From Triglochin maritima (lineage: Eukaryota > Streptophyta > Magnoliopsida > Alismatales > Juncaginaceae), in assembly GCA_963682175.1 (NCBI GenBank), contig OY821775.1, positions 50,440,053 through 50,504,052 of the forward strand: DNA of 64,000 bases, given 5' to 3'. The translations under genes and the position numbers were made by a program. Positions 1-11,985 of the stretch are shown here, piece by piece. The stretch's first letter is position 1; each line of letters starts with the position of its first letter. Below the pieces are notes generated by a model. The model had not been told where the DNA came from and did no database searches. It saw only the letters and a program-made list of their open reading frames with translations.

Positions 1-103
1 TAGCATCATTTTGCTTAACTTAGGAAGAAAGAGGACCGTCTTGACCAAAATTTACCAAAACCATGAACTAACATTGAACACAGGCCTACAAGAAGACATT
101 CAC

Positions 104-2930
104 TCAAGCAGTCTCACTGACTGGGTACTCGAAGACAACATCTTGTCCGGCAAGTTTGCGGTAAACTCCAGAAAAGGTTTCCAACTTGTACTCTGTGTTG
201 TTCCTCTCTTTCGGATCAAGGAGTATCTGTTGCAAGATACAAAACAAGTCACTCTTTTGTTCCTCACAAACAGTTGGTATGAAAATAAAAATACAAAGCA
301 AGGTTTCCGCTTCAATATAAACATCAATATCGTACTTTTCTTTCAGTGCTTCATTATTCAGATTTTCAGAGTAGAATCATTTGACAGGGATATGGTTGCA
401 TAAATCGAATCCCCCCCAAGGAGGAAAACCCTCTTCGGGTTTCGGGATTACAAGGACATACAATGGAATTTTTTGTTAACATTGTCAGATTGAACCGCAT
501 GGTTGGGTTACTTATCTTTCTATAGAAAAGGACATGCCACACAAGATGCCAACATATAAAAAATACACAATAAGTTACTAGAGGTGTGATATCAATTGAA
601 CAAATCAATCCTAAGGATTTGATAGAATGCTGTTGTTCACTCGTACTATCACTTGACAAGAGGGCATGAGAACAAGCAGCAAATGGTACTTAACATAATA
701 TCAGGGTAAATAACACCTCCATGTTTTGGCTTAAAATGATTTGAGAAAAGAAAATAGGTTCTGTACCCAAGAAATATACGCAAAAGGTATCAACGTAAAA
801 ACCGTGGTTCAAAAATAATAAATATACATGAGTAGGACGCAATGTTCTCAGTTGCCATTGTCAAGAGGTAGTTTAAAATCCAATTGTGACGAAAACAGCC
901 TAGCATACAAAAATGGACAACCCCAGTGTAGAAGGGCCCACTCTATGAATGTTAGGAATATATGAACAGGCATAAGTCTACGAGCCTTTGATGAAGGAAA
1001 ACTGATGTATTCCAGTGTGATAGACATTAGAGAGATAAAAAGTCAAACTCAACAACTACTTTATTGAAGGATTAAAAAAATTCAAATGCAATTTAAAATA
1101 ATCACCTTCATGATCTTGGAGCCATCAACGCGATACCTAACACGTTTTCCAACAATTTCAGCTGGGTATACAATATCCTCAAGCATAGCCTCATGCACTG
1201 CAGTCAGGGTTCTGTTGCGGGGGCGAACTGCAGCAGATCCCTTCTTAGGAGGCCTCAATATCCTTCTAGATGCAATGAAAATGACATCCTTCGAAACACA
1301 TATTAACAGAAAGATCAGATCCAGCTTTAAAACATGAAGATATTATTGCAAGTTCAAAACTCAAATGTAATTATCAATCAAAAGAAAACAAGGTCAAACA
1401 GGACCAATAGATACAATCAAATTATAGTTCATAATAAACTGCATAAGCAATGTAGACTGACAAGTGGACGGAAACAGCATCGGTGTACAAGATGTGAACA
1501 GACCACACCAAAAGCAAGCACATATTGATTTGCCACGTGCAGGTACGTACATAGTGTGATCAATTTAGCCAAATCAAATAAAAACATACAGCAACAACGA
1601 GCCAATTATTTGACTTAATTTTCATTTACCAATCATACAAATTTCTGCTTCATATGTACAATGCAAGAAGTAGGGAAGAATTCTCACCTTTCCACTGAAC
1701 TTCTTCTCCAGCTCTCTAACAAGCCTTACATGGATCTTTCTGAACCCCTTCCTAAGCCTGAACGGAACATGGATAACGACAGCCTTCTTGTTTGCAGCAA
1801 CATCAAGCTGCCTGCCATACCAAATACTTCAAAATTTAGACACCAAACCTCTAAACAATTAAGCAAACAGAAACCAAAATTTCCATAAAATGAAACCTAG
1901 ATGTTGATCAAACATCCAAACCCATTGTCAATGTTAGAACCAAACTGGTGCAATCATTCAAATGTAAGTATATTATAAAACAAACCCCGAACCCAACTCA
2001 TTCCATACACAAACATGGATAAGAAAACGAGGGTCTGATGCGGACAAATCGATCAAAACATTAACACAGCCTTTCTAACTCATTCGCAAATATAAACACG
2101 AACAGCTTGGCTATCTAAAGAATGCAAACAAACAAATAAAAAAACCCCTACAAATACCCAACTTCATAGGAGCAAGTTCAACGCAAACATCTAAATCTCA
2201 ACTAGAACAACAAATCAAAAAATGATCCCAACTTTGAACGAATCCCACAACTTCCACAAATGAAAGATCATGCATTTAACACAAATACATCGAAATGTTG
2301 GTCAATCACATTATTAATACGCATACATATCAAAGGCACAAAATTTGTACGACCATCACACAGCATTTACCATATCCATCACCAAAAAGCTACTGAACAA
2401 CACAATCAAAGTATCAAACAAACATCCAAACCAAACCAAAAACCCCAAACGGAGCAAACGGAACAAATAAAACCCTAAAACCTTAACTCCAACATCCAAA
2501 CCAAAAATGATCCCAATTTGAACCAATCCTTTAACTACCACAAACTAAAAATCGATTTTTTTAAACAAAAATCCTTAACAATCTCATTACTAACACGCAT
2601 TCATTCCCAGAATTAGTATGAAATCCAAACAAATGTAACACAGTCACCTAAAACCCCAAATCCAACATCGAAGCCAAAAAAGATACCAACTTTGAACCAA
2701 AACTCACACTGCGCCGTTGATGAAGAGGTCCTTGAGGTCGCTCTTCAGCTCCTGGTTGGTGTTCTCCAGATCAAAGAACGACTGCCAAAACCCCACCAAC
2801 CAAATCAGACCCAAAATCCAAAAAAATTAAACTTTGTTGTTGCAAAGTGCCCAACCTGGGCGACGGAGTCCTCGAACTCGGAGGGCTCGACGCCCTTGTC
2901 CTTCTGGATCTTCCTCCTTGCGGTGAACAT
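104..2930 (-). CDS. RPS7: 40S ribosomal protein S7 (eS7), five coding exons
   Basis: Structural protein of the small cytosolic ribosomal subunit. Coding exons on the minus strand are 2930-2856, 2781-2708, 1811-1688, 1288-1106 and 226-104. They sum to 579 bp (192 aa), the normal length for plant eS7. Every intron is GT...AG and the phases join cleanly. The start gives [12 protein letters not shown]. Later hallmarks are [17 protein letters not shown], the basic stretch [30 protein letters not shown], and the C-terminus [12 protein letters not shown]. The stop is at 106-104. The first intron-rich third of the gene (2100-2700) carries loosely repeated A/C-rich sequence. Family assignment is secure from the conserved blocks. 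Confidence 0.96.
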
Positions 2931-2985
2931 CGCGATCCGCCGAGACCTGGAGGAGACGAAATCATGAGAAATTCGAAGAAAAAAA

Positions 2986-3178
2986 TTAGGGTTTTTTAGG
3001 GGGCTAAAAAGAGGAACCTTTGGAGTTGGATGAGAGGGGGGAAGGGAAAGGGTGGAGGCGAGATGGTGTTTTGTATTGTTGTTTCTAGGGTTTTGGGGAT
3101 CCGACGGCTGAAATTTGTGGGATGAATCTGGCCGTTGGATGAATTGCTGGGCTGGGTTGGGCCGCGACTTACGGCCCA
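2986..3178 (-). promoter_or_regulatory. RPS7 promoter with site II and telo-box motifs
   Basis: Upstream of the RPS7 start there are telo-box matches on the minus strand at 2994-2986 (AAACCCTAA) and 3094-3085 (AAAACCCTAG). Site II type TGGGCC/T motifs lie at 3148-3153 and 3158-3163, with one in the opposite orientation at 3173-3178. Site II plus telo-box is the known promoter grammar of plant ribosomal-protein and other proliferation genes. The motifs are seen directly; their activity here is inferred. Confidence 0.7.
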
Positions 3179-3233
3179 TGGAGTAGTTGTTCGGCTTTTG
3201 CAAAAAAATAAATAAAAGGCAATGCACCAGCCG

Positions 3234-3259
3234 GTACTATTCTACCACTAGAATAGTAC
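3234..3259. repeat. Perfect 11-bp inverted repeat with 4-bp loop
   Basis: GTACTATTCTA at 3234-3244 is the exact reverse complement of 3249-3259, separated by CCAC. It lies ten bases before a hAT-like repeat. It could be a transposon footprint, or a terminator-like structure for a transcript of unknown origin. Confidence 0.6.
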
Positions 3260-3268
3260 ATTTTATAC

Positions 3269-3490
3269 TAAGGGTGAGCATCCGGTCCGGACCGGACTGA
3301 ATTTTTATCCGGGGTCCGGACCCGACCGGAAGCTCCCGAACCGAAGACCGGATCGGTCCGGTCTGGTCCGGTCAAAAACTTATTTTTTTAAATAAAAAAC
3401 AAAAAAAGACCAATCCAGACTGGACCGGACCGAAATTTTAAGAATTTCCCGGACCGAAACCCGGACCGGTCCGGGTTTTGCTCAGCCCTA
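3269..3490. mobile_element. Short non-autonomous hAT-like repeat rich in CCGGACCGG
   Basis: The ends are TAAGGGTGAGC on the left and, in reverse complement, TAGGGCTGAGC on the right. The interior is made of GGTCCGGACCGG-type units around an A/T-rich core at about 3370-3420. It belongs to the same family as 63013-63308, which has a clean 8-bp target duplication. No matching target duplication is visible here, so this copy is old or has a mutated flank. Confidence 0.6.
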
Positions 3491-4298
3491 CTATCAGATC
3501 TTTAAGTCATCTTCTATTGTTCTGCCCTATTAGAACCTTAGTACATTTTATTCAATTGAATTTGAAATTTTAAGATTTGATGTTTCAATGAATTCAAATG
3601 TTAAGTTATTTTTTGTCTTTTGGGTTACGATAGACTAAATAAGCGTGGTTTGTATACGTTATTTGTGATTTTTGTTTAAATTGAATTAGGTTAAAGTTGC
3701 TTAGGCATCGGATAACAAGTAAGTTGGGAACGACATTTCCGTCACAAGGTGACATAAGTTTTGTTGCATACATCCGACCATCGCATATTTTGCTTAATGT
3801 GAGAGCCTCTTTTAAAGTTTGGGGTTATTGTTGATGTTTCCAATTTGTTGTACTTAGTCGTATATGTTTTTCAATTTTAGGCTTTTGATAGAAAATATGG
3901 AGAAGATTTCTTCAAGTCAATACAAATTTTAAGAGCTTCCCTGAGAATCTAACTTATGAGAGAGACCAACGCATTAAAAAAAATGCCATTTTGCATGTTT
4001 GTTCGTATTTTGGATTTCAAGTTGATTGCTGCAGAAACTACTCTTGGAATGCATCTTCAGCAAAGTAATTCAATTACATAAGATTGACACTTCGTTGTTA
4101 TACATGTATCATAGAACACTAATGAATAGCAAAAAATGCCTTCAATAACCACAGACCACTGCTTGAACAGACGTATTTACACAAACCATCAACTCTTTAG
4201 CTTAGGATTTAAATGGAAATGTAAGAGTTTACATCAGAGATTAGACCATGTACAATCCAACTCAACCTATCCAACAGGATGTTAGTGATCCTCAAACG
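3491..4298. other. Intergenic, no gene seen
   Basis: A/T-rich sequence between the hAT-like repeat and the 3' end of the GH17 gene. No coding similarity or structured repeat was recognised. The last part is presumably the 3' untranslated region of the minus-strand GH17 gene. Confidence 0.5.
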
Positions 4299-7095
4299 TC
4301 ATTTATATATCAAAACCAATACACTAGCATAGACAAGTAAATTCCACCAAACACCTGAAGCCCTCCGCAGAACAACCGAATCCGAGGTATGAATTTGTAC
4401 TGAAAATCGGCATTCATCGTCGAACGGGTCCACTGTGGTGATCAAGCCGAGGCCACCAAAATCACAACTGTCTGCTCTCTGATCATGCTGCTGATAGTAG
4501 CTGTTAAAAGCATACAATATGTTTCCAGGCCAAGGGATTTCAGAGCAGGAGCCACCGCGAGATAAAACTGAACAATCCGCTCGAGAACATGCATCTAAAG
4601 CTGCTTTAGAAGCATTGGACATGTCCTTGTTGTTGTCCACCACACACCACCTTGACCTGAGGTAATTGACATTCTGAGCATTAACAAGAGTTCTCGAACC
4701 TTGGCCTAAGTTGACATCGTATTTGGCTTGCCCGTGAGCCCGTCAAATGTGTACATGCCCCAATGCCTCTCGTAAGCACTACCATTGCTGATTCCACGTT
4801 GATCCTCGTCAAGGAGACTGAAGATGTATGTTTCCATTGGAAATTTCTTGGGTCGAAGTGGAGTTCCAGTTTTTCTTTGCAAATGATCCACTAACCCTTT
4901 TATAAATATCTGAGCTGTTGAAGCTGAAGCATTGACAGCACCATCAGTAGGCCATCCTATTTTCCCAACAATGATTTCCACATCGTCGCATTTAAATTTT
5001 CCTAGAGAGACAACCAAAGTATCGATGCTCGCATCAAAGATATTATGGTACTTATGGTGTCCATCGGTTATTGGGCGGGCGGTTGATTGGAAAAGAGCAT
5101 GCGCCATGCTGAAGTTTCTGTTTTGCTGAAGGATTTGAAAAGGGTCGATGTTGATAACAAATGGAGAGTCATACTTGTCGAGAAATGAAAGAAGCTCGAC
5201 CATTGTTTTGTTGAGATCGGGTCGGAATTGGCCTTTTGATGGGAGACTTGGAATTGATTGGAAGATGTCAGAACTGCAGGGAACGACAACTTTCACCTTG
5301 TTCCCTAACTTGGCATCGGAGAGTGCTATCTGAATATTATTTGCGGCACCAACGACGAAGGGTTGAAACTGTTGCCCATAACTCAAACGAAATGGTTCAT
5401 TTCCAACAGCAATGTACCTGGTTAATGATAACAAATATCCTTTGAGGCTGCTCATCACAATAGCTAACATATACAAGAGAAATTTAATACACGGAAAAGG
5501 AAAAAGATAAAAGAAAAAAAATTAACACTGGGCAATGCCGATGGTTCAAAACTCAACTTTGTAGTACTGATTGCTGCGTTCAAATTCCCAATCGTGAATC
5601 ATGTATATTAAATTAGCATTTTTTGATGACACGAAATATACGAAACTTGTTAAAATTAAAAATATACTAAATGTTGCTCTTAAACCTCTATAGCTTTGTT
5701 AGATTGTAAAAGGTTAGAGGATCAGTTTTGAATCTGTTGTTGATCAATGTGTAACCATGTATAAAATCAACAGAAATCAGTAAATGTAGTAACTATCATT
5801 TGGTTGTATTCCACTCGCATTATAATCTTATTCAAACGTGGATTTCATATCTGTTATAATTTATAGCAAATATATGTGAAGTGAAACATATGTGAATCAG
5901 CTTGTTGAAAATTTAACCCTAACACCAGAAAGCCGAAACTCATTAACGAACTCAGGTAACACCTCAGAATACAGAAAAATGCATGACAATGGATGAAGCA
6001 GCTACTGAAAGAAGCCATCAAGGTGAATTGTTTTCCCACAACCCGCTAATTCTACTAAATTAATTGTTGTGGATGACACTTCACTATGTAGCTTAGTCAT
6101 CATCTTAGTCATCTCAAATCCATTAGAGTCACAGGTCATTAGAGCTTCTATTCATAAATAACAGAAAAATGGTGATGAAAAACAGTTGTATAAAAGCATG
6201 TTTCCTAAATATGATGTGTAACTTCAATTGAGAATGTCTAATGCTTAGTCTGCAAATAAACAAATATCAAAGACATGCAAATAAGAAGAAGAAACAATAA
6301 TTAAAAAACATCAAAGGCATGCAAATAAGAGGAACATCAAAATAACAAATATCGTCAATAAATGACACACAAGAAGCAAAACCCAGACTCAGAAAACCAA
6401 AAAAAAAACTATCCCACACAACCCAACTAGTTTGGGATAAAAGGCTTTGTTGTTGTTGTTGTTATCCCACACAAATCCCCCACATTTCCACTAAACCCAG
6501 AAATAAACAAAAACCCACCAAACTCCCCACATTTCCACTAAAACTCTCAACAAAAAACCACAGTTACGAACCCAAAACTCTAAAGATCCTACGTTTACCA
6601 AACAAGCACCCCGGAAATCCCACCTTTACCAACCTAAAACCCTAAAAAAAACATTGTCAACCCAAAACCCTGAAGATCCCAACTTTACCAACCCAAAACC
6701 CTAAAGGTCCCAACTTTCCCAACTCAAAACCCTAAAATGAAAAAAAATCCAACTCACTGGATCCGAACCCCGGCGTTGCGGTCCCAGTAGCGCGTGACGC
6801 TATCATGCACCCAACCCCTGGCGGCCTTGAGGGACGCATTGATCCCAGGAAGCATCCCGTTGGGGATCCCGACTACGACGGCGATGCCCGTCCCGGCGAG
6901 GGCATGGAGGGCTTCGGGGTCGGCGTCGAGAAGGCGGACTTGGGGGACGCGGTTGGGGAGGAGGAGGGATGAGACGACGTTGGTGGGAGGGAGTGGGTGG
7001 GTGGAGGACGTGCCCCACGTGACGCCGAGAGATGACGAGAGGGGAAGGAGAACGAGAAGATGGAGAAGAAGAAGAAGACATGGTTGGGTTCTCAT
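4299..7095 (-). CDS. GH17 glucan endo-1,3-beta-glucosidase with X8/CBM43 domain, damaged
   Basis: Two exons: 7095-6758 (start MRTQPC, then a Leu-rich signal peptide) and 5417-4299. The first exon begins the GH17 barrel (GVTWGTSSTHPLPP). The second opens YIAVGNEPF, which carries the acid/base Glu. It continues to GMYTFDGLTG and then an X8 domain with six Cys (WCVVDN, ACSRADC, GGSC, SCDFGG, DECRF). The hydrophobic tail is typical of GPI-anchored wall enzymes. Family members hydrolyse callose-type beta-1,3-glucan at the wall or plasmodesmata. Two lesions are visible. The nucleophile motif reads VGKIGWPTDG where the family has Glu before the hydrophobic-Gly-Trp-Pro. One base is missing at the CCC run 4731-4733, so the GH17 frame stops at 4706 while the X8 frame stays open around it. 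It is either a young pseudogene or has an assembly error at the frameshift. Confidence 0.85.
6422..6463 (+). mobile_element. 5'-truncated Au-type SINE end with target duplication
   Basis: Inside the GH17 intron, the sequence TTTGGGATAAAAGGCTTTG followed by TTG repeats matches the known 3' end of plant Au SINEs. It is bracketed by identical ATCCCACACAA copies at 6411-6421 and 6464-6474, as expected of an LINE-mediated insertion. Only about 42 bp of the element is present. The assignment rests on remembered Au consensus features. Confidence 0.65.
6475..6750. repeat. Degenerate tandem A/C-rich repeats in GH17 intron
   Basis: Units of roughly 30-40 bp built on CCCAACTTTACCAACCC and AAAACCCTAAA recur with substitutions between about 6580 and 6735. 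Two CCCCACATTTCCACTAAA copies lie at 6477 and 6525. It looks like slippage-derived repeat rather than a gene. Confidence 0.5.
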
Positions 7096-7253
7096 GTTTG
7101 AGATCTTTGGCGTGACCGTGTGAGTGAGTGAGGAATGCAGTTTCAATTTCAAAAGATGGGGGGTAGATTAGTAAATTAACTCACTTAAAATTTCATGATG
7201 GGGGTTGATTATTTACTATCAATAAAAGTTGATGTTCATTGGTTAATGATTTA

Positions 7254-8197
7254 GGATATGTTTGGTTAACAACTTGAGGAGAGAAAAGAAAAGAAAGTTG
7301 GATTTTCCCTCGTTTGGATAACGACTTAAGAAGAGAAAAGAAAAGAAATGGAAAGAAGAGAAGAGAAATGGAGAGAAATGTTATAATACAAAATTTCAAT
7401 TCAACTTTCTCTCCAATTTTGGAGAGAAATGGAGAGAAAGTGAGTAAATAATTTTTTAGTGACCAGAATACCCTTATTAAAAAAACATACCCAAAAACCC
7501 TAATTTGTTATATCTAAATACTCATTCATCGTTTCATTTTCCGTCACTCAACCATTCTACCTTCTTTTCTTCCCCACCTAAATATTTCATCTTACTCATC
7601 TTCTCATTTCTCACCCCCATTTGAATTAGTCTACAACGATCGAGGTGAGTTTTGTTAACATTATGATAGGAAAATTGTTGAAAATTTCTTTTATGTTATA
7701 ATCATTTGTAGTATTATTTTATAATCTTTCAGTTAAATTTTTTGAGTTGGAATAGAATTTGTGTTTTTTAATTTATTACGAATTTTGAGAAATTAAATTT
7801 GATATATTCCTATTTATGGGTTAAGATCTATATCCAAAATAATTTTACACGAGAAATGTGTTTTTTAATATTTTAGATATTACATTGTATGTGAATTTTC
7901 TGAGTTTGTATGACTTCAAATTTTCAAGTTTGGTGGATATTTTTTTATTTGTAATAATTTATAGTTCTTAACATTATTAAAATAATGTAGAAAGATGTAA
8001 GTCAAAAATATAATACAAAATAAAGGGTATTTTAGTCTTTTAGAATGTTTTCTTTTCTTTTATCTCATGAGATGTTAATCAAACGAGAGAAACATATTTG
8101 TTATAATGAGTATCTAAACAAGAGAAAAGAAAAGAAACACATTTCTTTTCCTTTCTTTTTTCTCCATTTCTCTCCTAAGTTGTTATCCAAACAGACC
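7254..8197. mobile_element. Terminal-inverted-repeat element, about 0.94 kb, non-coding
   Basis: The left end reads GGATATGTTTGGTTAACAACTT followed by GAGAGAAAAGAAAAG. The right end, in reverse complement, reads GGTCTGTTTGGATAACAACTTAGGAGAGAAA. This gives an imperfect inverted repeat of about 60 bp. The interior is A/T-rich and codes for nothing recognisable. A second copy of the terminal motif sits internally near 7315-7345. The superfamily is unclear because no clean target duplication was found. Confidence 0.55.
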
Positions 8198-8775
8198 ATT
8201 AGGGTTTTGGTAACAGTATGAACAAGAATTTCCATTTTTTTTCCATTAATACAATGTTGGAGGGCAAATTTTTAGATCAAGGGTTTCTATCTCAACTTTG
8301 GTAAATTTTGAATTTGTAAGTCATTTTTGCAACATTTGTCTAAAAATCGGGTTTCGTTGTAATCTAAAAAAAATCATACTAGACATTAGTTTGACCACAA
8401 TATATAAAAAATCAATTTCCCACCATATTAGACTATTAGTCGGTTTAATATGAATGCATTGCATGTTAAATGAAGGGATATAAATGGTTCAAGTATGATC
8501 CTGAGATTATGATCATTTAGCAAACAATCAAAATCAGAATCCACAACTAAAACTGCAGTCAACAGAACTATTAATTCTGCAGAATTATGCAAATGAAGTT
8601 GCACGGGACACACCATTCTTGCATTATCTACGTCATCATCAACAACAACGTATAATGAAAATTTCTATCAAACGTTGAATTTATTACTTAGTTGTTGCTA
8701 AGTTGCGTTGTAACGATTGTGCAACAACGTCAAAATGCCAGTTAGTATTAGTGCACTCAGAAAACTACGGGTGCC

Positions 8776-8991
8776 AGTTTTGTCCAGACCGGATTCGTAG
8801 TTGGTCCGGATTCCGGTCCAAATCAGATCCAACCGGTCTGGTCCTAGTGATGAATCGAGTTCCGGTATGGTCTAAACTTAGATCCATTCTCATATTTTCA
8901 ATACAAACAAACCTAATTTTGGACTGGACTGATCAGTTCGATCTGGCCTTCGGTCCGCACCCTGGCGATAGATCGGGTTTTGGTCCGCCCT
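8776..8991. mobile_element. Degenerate CCGG-type hAT-like repeat
   Basis: This stretch has the same GGTCCGGATTCCGGTCC and CTTCGGTCCGCACC style as the repeats at 3269 and 63013. Its ends are eroded (GGGTGCCAG on the left, CCGCCCTAG on the right). No target duplication is visible. It is probably the oldest of the four copies in the window. Confidence 0.45.
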
Positions 8992-9059
8992 AGTTTCGGA
9001 CGGATGCATACCTCTTCAGAAAACAACGAAAAACAAATTAGAAGCGTTTGTTCGGGAAA

Positions 9060-9303
9060 TCGTCCGCACTTTCTTTCAGATTCCAGCGTATAAAAACTAA
9101 TTTCATTCTTCTTTTCTCTCTCACCCTTTCACCGACTACGACGGCTAGGGCTCCGACGACGACGGGTTCCGGTCTTGGTCGCGGCTAGTCTGGTTGATTT
9201 GGCGTTCCGACAACATTGGGGTTCAAGTCTTGCGCGCGGCAATGACTCTGACACGAGCGACGATTTCTTCTCCGGCCACCCCCATGGACGCATATGTACC
9301 AGT
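9060..9303 (+). other. Possible promoter/5' leader and short ORF split by the hAT element
   Basis: A TATAAAA-like box near 9090 is followed by a CT-rich leader and an ATG at 9241. If the hAT element is ignored, the reading frame (MTLTRATISS...) ends within 30 residues, after the duplication. A plausible donor (GCATAAGGTATT) lies at 10450. No protein family was recognised. It could be a relic first exon or chance. Confidence 0.2.
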
Positions 9304-10398
9304 TAGGGCTGAAAATGGGGTGGATATTACCCGTCAACCCGACCCGACCCGTTTAGGTCGGGTAGCGAATGATTTTTTCCACCCGATTATCCGTCTACCG
9401 GAATAGCCGCTTACCCGACTATTAAACGGGGCGGGTAGCGGTTATAGTTCCTACCCGCCCCGTTTATCCATTTACCCGTTATTAATAAATTAAATTATTA
9501 ATAATTTAATATATTAAATATATATACCTAAATCAAAATCCTAAATCCCTAAAATCTAATCCCTAAATCAGTAAATCCCTCTCCCTCCCGAACCTCCCCT
9601 CCCATCCGCCTCCGCCGAACCTCCCCTCCCCTCCGCCGCACGGTTCCACGGCAGACTTCCCTCTTCTCCACTTCCGGCAGGCGGCATCCTTCCCTCCCCA
9701 CGGTCCCACACTTCGAGCTTCCCTCCCCACAGTCCCGCACCTTCCCTCTTCACGGCTGCTCCAACACCTTATCCGCTTCTCGCCTTCCCAGACTCGGATC
9801 TACCATGAGCGAGCAAGAGCAACCCAATCCCAGCTAACCATCGACGGATGGTATACATTTTTCCATCATCATGTGTTTGTGTGACTATGTCGATTCATGC
9901 TTCTCAGTTCTCACGAATCATGCTTAGTTTAATTTATTTTAGGAATCATTATTTGCTTTCTTTAGAGAACACGTATCTTGATTTTTTGTAAAGTAAGCAA
10001 TTAAAGATACATGACTGACTTTTGTGAAGGCAACGTCGAATCGAAAAATTGCTACCTTACAAGCTCTGAATGGTAACTTTATAGTGTAATCTTCCATCTT
10101 TTAGTTCACATTCATGCTTAGTTTAATTTATATGTGGACAATACTAAGTATTTCAGGAATCATACTTAGTTTATTGTTTTGTATAATTTTTTTGGTAGCA
10201 AATGAGTAGAAATAAAAATACAAGTTTTATCTAGTTATCCGTTTATCCACCCCGCCCCGAATATCCGTCTATCTGACCTTAAACGGATCGGGTAGCGGAT
10301 GAACTTTTTTTTACCCGACCCACCCCGATTATCCATTTATTTTAGGCGGGTCGGGTAGCGGTTGGGCAAAAACCCGACCCGACCCGTTTACAGGCCTA
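9304..10398. mobile_element. Non-autonomous hAT-type element, 1095 bp, with 8-bp target duplication
   Basis: The flanks are identical 8-mers GTACCAGT at 9296-9303 and 10399-10406. The ends are TAGGGCTGAAAAT on the left and, in reverse complement, TAGGCCTGTAAAC on the right. Each is followed by GGGTCGGGT-type subterminal repeats (9340-9480 and 10240-10390). The 8-bp duplication and TAGGG-like ends fit hAT. The body contains A/T-rich sequence and a CCTCCCC-rich block near 9580-9740, with no transposase. Confidence 0.8.
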
Positions 10399-10406
10399 GT
10401 ACCAGT

Positions 10407-11420
10407 TACGGCTGCTTAACCGTGGTCAGCCTTCCACTTTCCGATTTGCATAAGGTATTTTTTTGCTTGATGGCATTGTGTTGTCAATTTTTTGTAGTGT
10501 TCCATGGCAAGTGAATTTACAGCATCATCCAATTCTAAATCCAACTGGAAATGGTTGTTAATTTGTATATAATTTTCATGTTAATTTTGTTTGAGAGTTA
10601 TTATATGATGTTAATCATCTTCTTCTTTTTGCCTTTTTTTCCTAGATATATTTGATTATATTTCCAAGCTCTGTTCCCTGGGTATTTTTAAAGTTAAGAA
10701 GTAAAGATTGGTTTTTCAAAGTTGAAGTTCCCCCCCTTGTGAAACAATCTTCAAAAGACAAAAATAGTTGTTAGCTGATAATATCTGAAAGTAACCACTA
10801 TACAATTCTCTAACTTTTTTATTTGATGACTATGGTCTATGGTTAGAGGCAATGAGTTATTAATAGACTATTATATGTATAACACAACTCATTTTGTGAA
10901 TTGACATGATGCATGATCAATAAATTGAGCGGGGATATGAAATAGTTTGTCGTTTGGTTGTATGGTGGTTAAATCATGGGTCTTTGTTATTGGGAGGTCT
11001 AATGAATATTTGCTGTTTAAACTGGTGTGAGGTAATCTCTCGAAGCAATTCTTTGTAGAATTATTGTGAGGTAATCTCTCGAAGGAACCACAAAATTATT
11101 TTTTTCTCATACTAAAATTAGTGGGTGGCAATAAGTCATTGGAAGTTATTTTAGTAATTACTCTGCAATCCTTTTTGCTTACAGTTGAGCTCAAAAAATC
11201 TTAACACAAGAACCAGTTTTCTAATAATTCTCCACCTCTATTGAATTAAGCATATTATGATTTGTGACCCTTAATATTTTTTGATTATTAAGAACCAGTT
11301 ACACACGATTAGACATGAATCTTTGATTGCCTGACTAGAAAACAAAGTAATAATTTTTATTAATATATCAATAAATCTGGAAAATAAGTATCAATGAATC
11401 TATTTATTTATCATTAAATT
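10407..11420. other. Intergenic, no gene seen
   Basis: A/T-rich sequence upstream of the POP4 transcription unit. No repeat with clear ends and no coding similarity was recognised. The stretch near 11030-11085 contains a short duplicated phrase, GTGAGGTAATCTCTCGAAG. Confidence 0.5.
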
Positions 11421-11985
11421 TAATTGTTCTAAACAAATATAAATAGAAATCTCCAATTATTATTATTATTATTCTCCAAGCATACAATTACAAACCCCTT
11501 CTTCTTCTTCATCCAAACAAACCCCCAAAACCTGCGGTCGATTTCGCTACGCCGCCGTCGGACGTGTCTCTCCAACCTAAAGGTATCGATTTCTCCATCT
11601 CTATTCCAAGACCACCGGCATGTTCGGGACATGTTTCCAACACTTCTCTTAAACCCCTAAACCCCTCTTCTCTCACTAGACGAAACCCTAATTTGATATT
11701 TTTCGATCGGATTTGTTCATCTCGGAATTTCTTTTTTATTTTGTTATATGCTTATGTAAATTGAAATCTTCGGCAATACGAAAAATGATGATTTTTCTGT
11801 AGTTCGATGTTGAAATCTCCTTTGCACAAAAAATTGATCACTTTGTTGGATGTAAACGACAAATTTTATCGTGAATTGTAACTTCTTTTTTTAAGTATAT
11901 ATATAAGGATTTGTTTGGTGTTTATAATGTGTTTTGAAGCCTTTTCCTTTTCTGTTTCTGCTTAAGATTTGAAAGCATAAGCGCC

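Noticed and set aside
6794..7123. Arg-rich plus-strand frame opposite GH17 exon 1
   Set aside because: It is the antisense shadow of the GC-rich signal-peptide exon.
9549..9753. Arg/Gly/Glu-rich minus-strand frames
   Set aside because: They arise from the CCTCCCC-rich body of the hAT element and show no family pattern.
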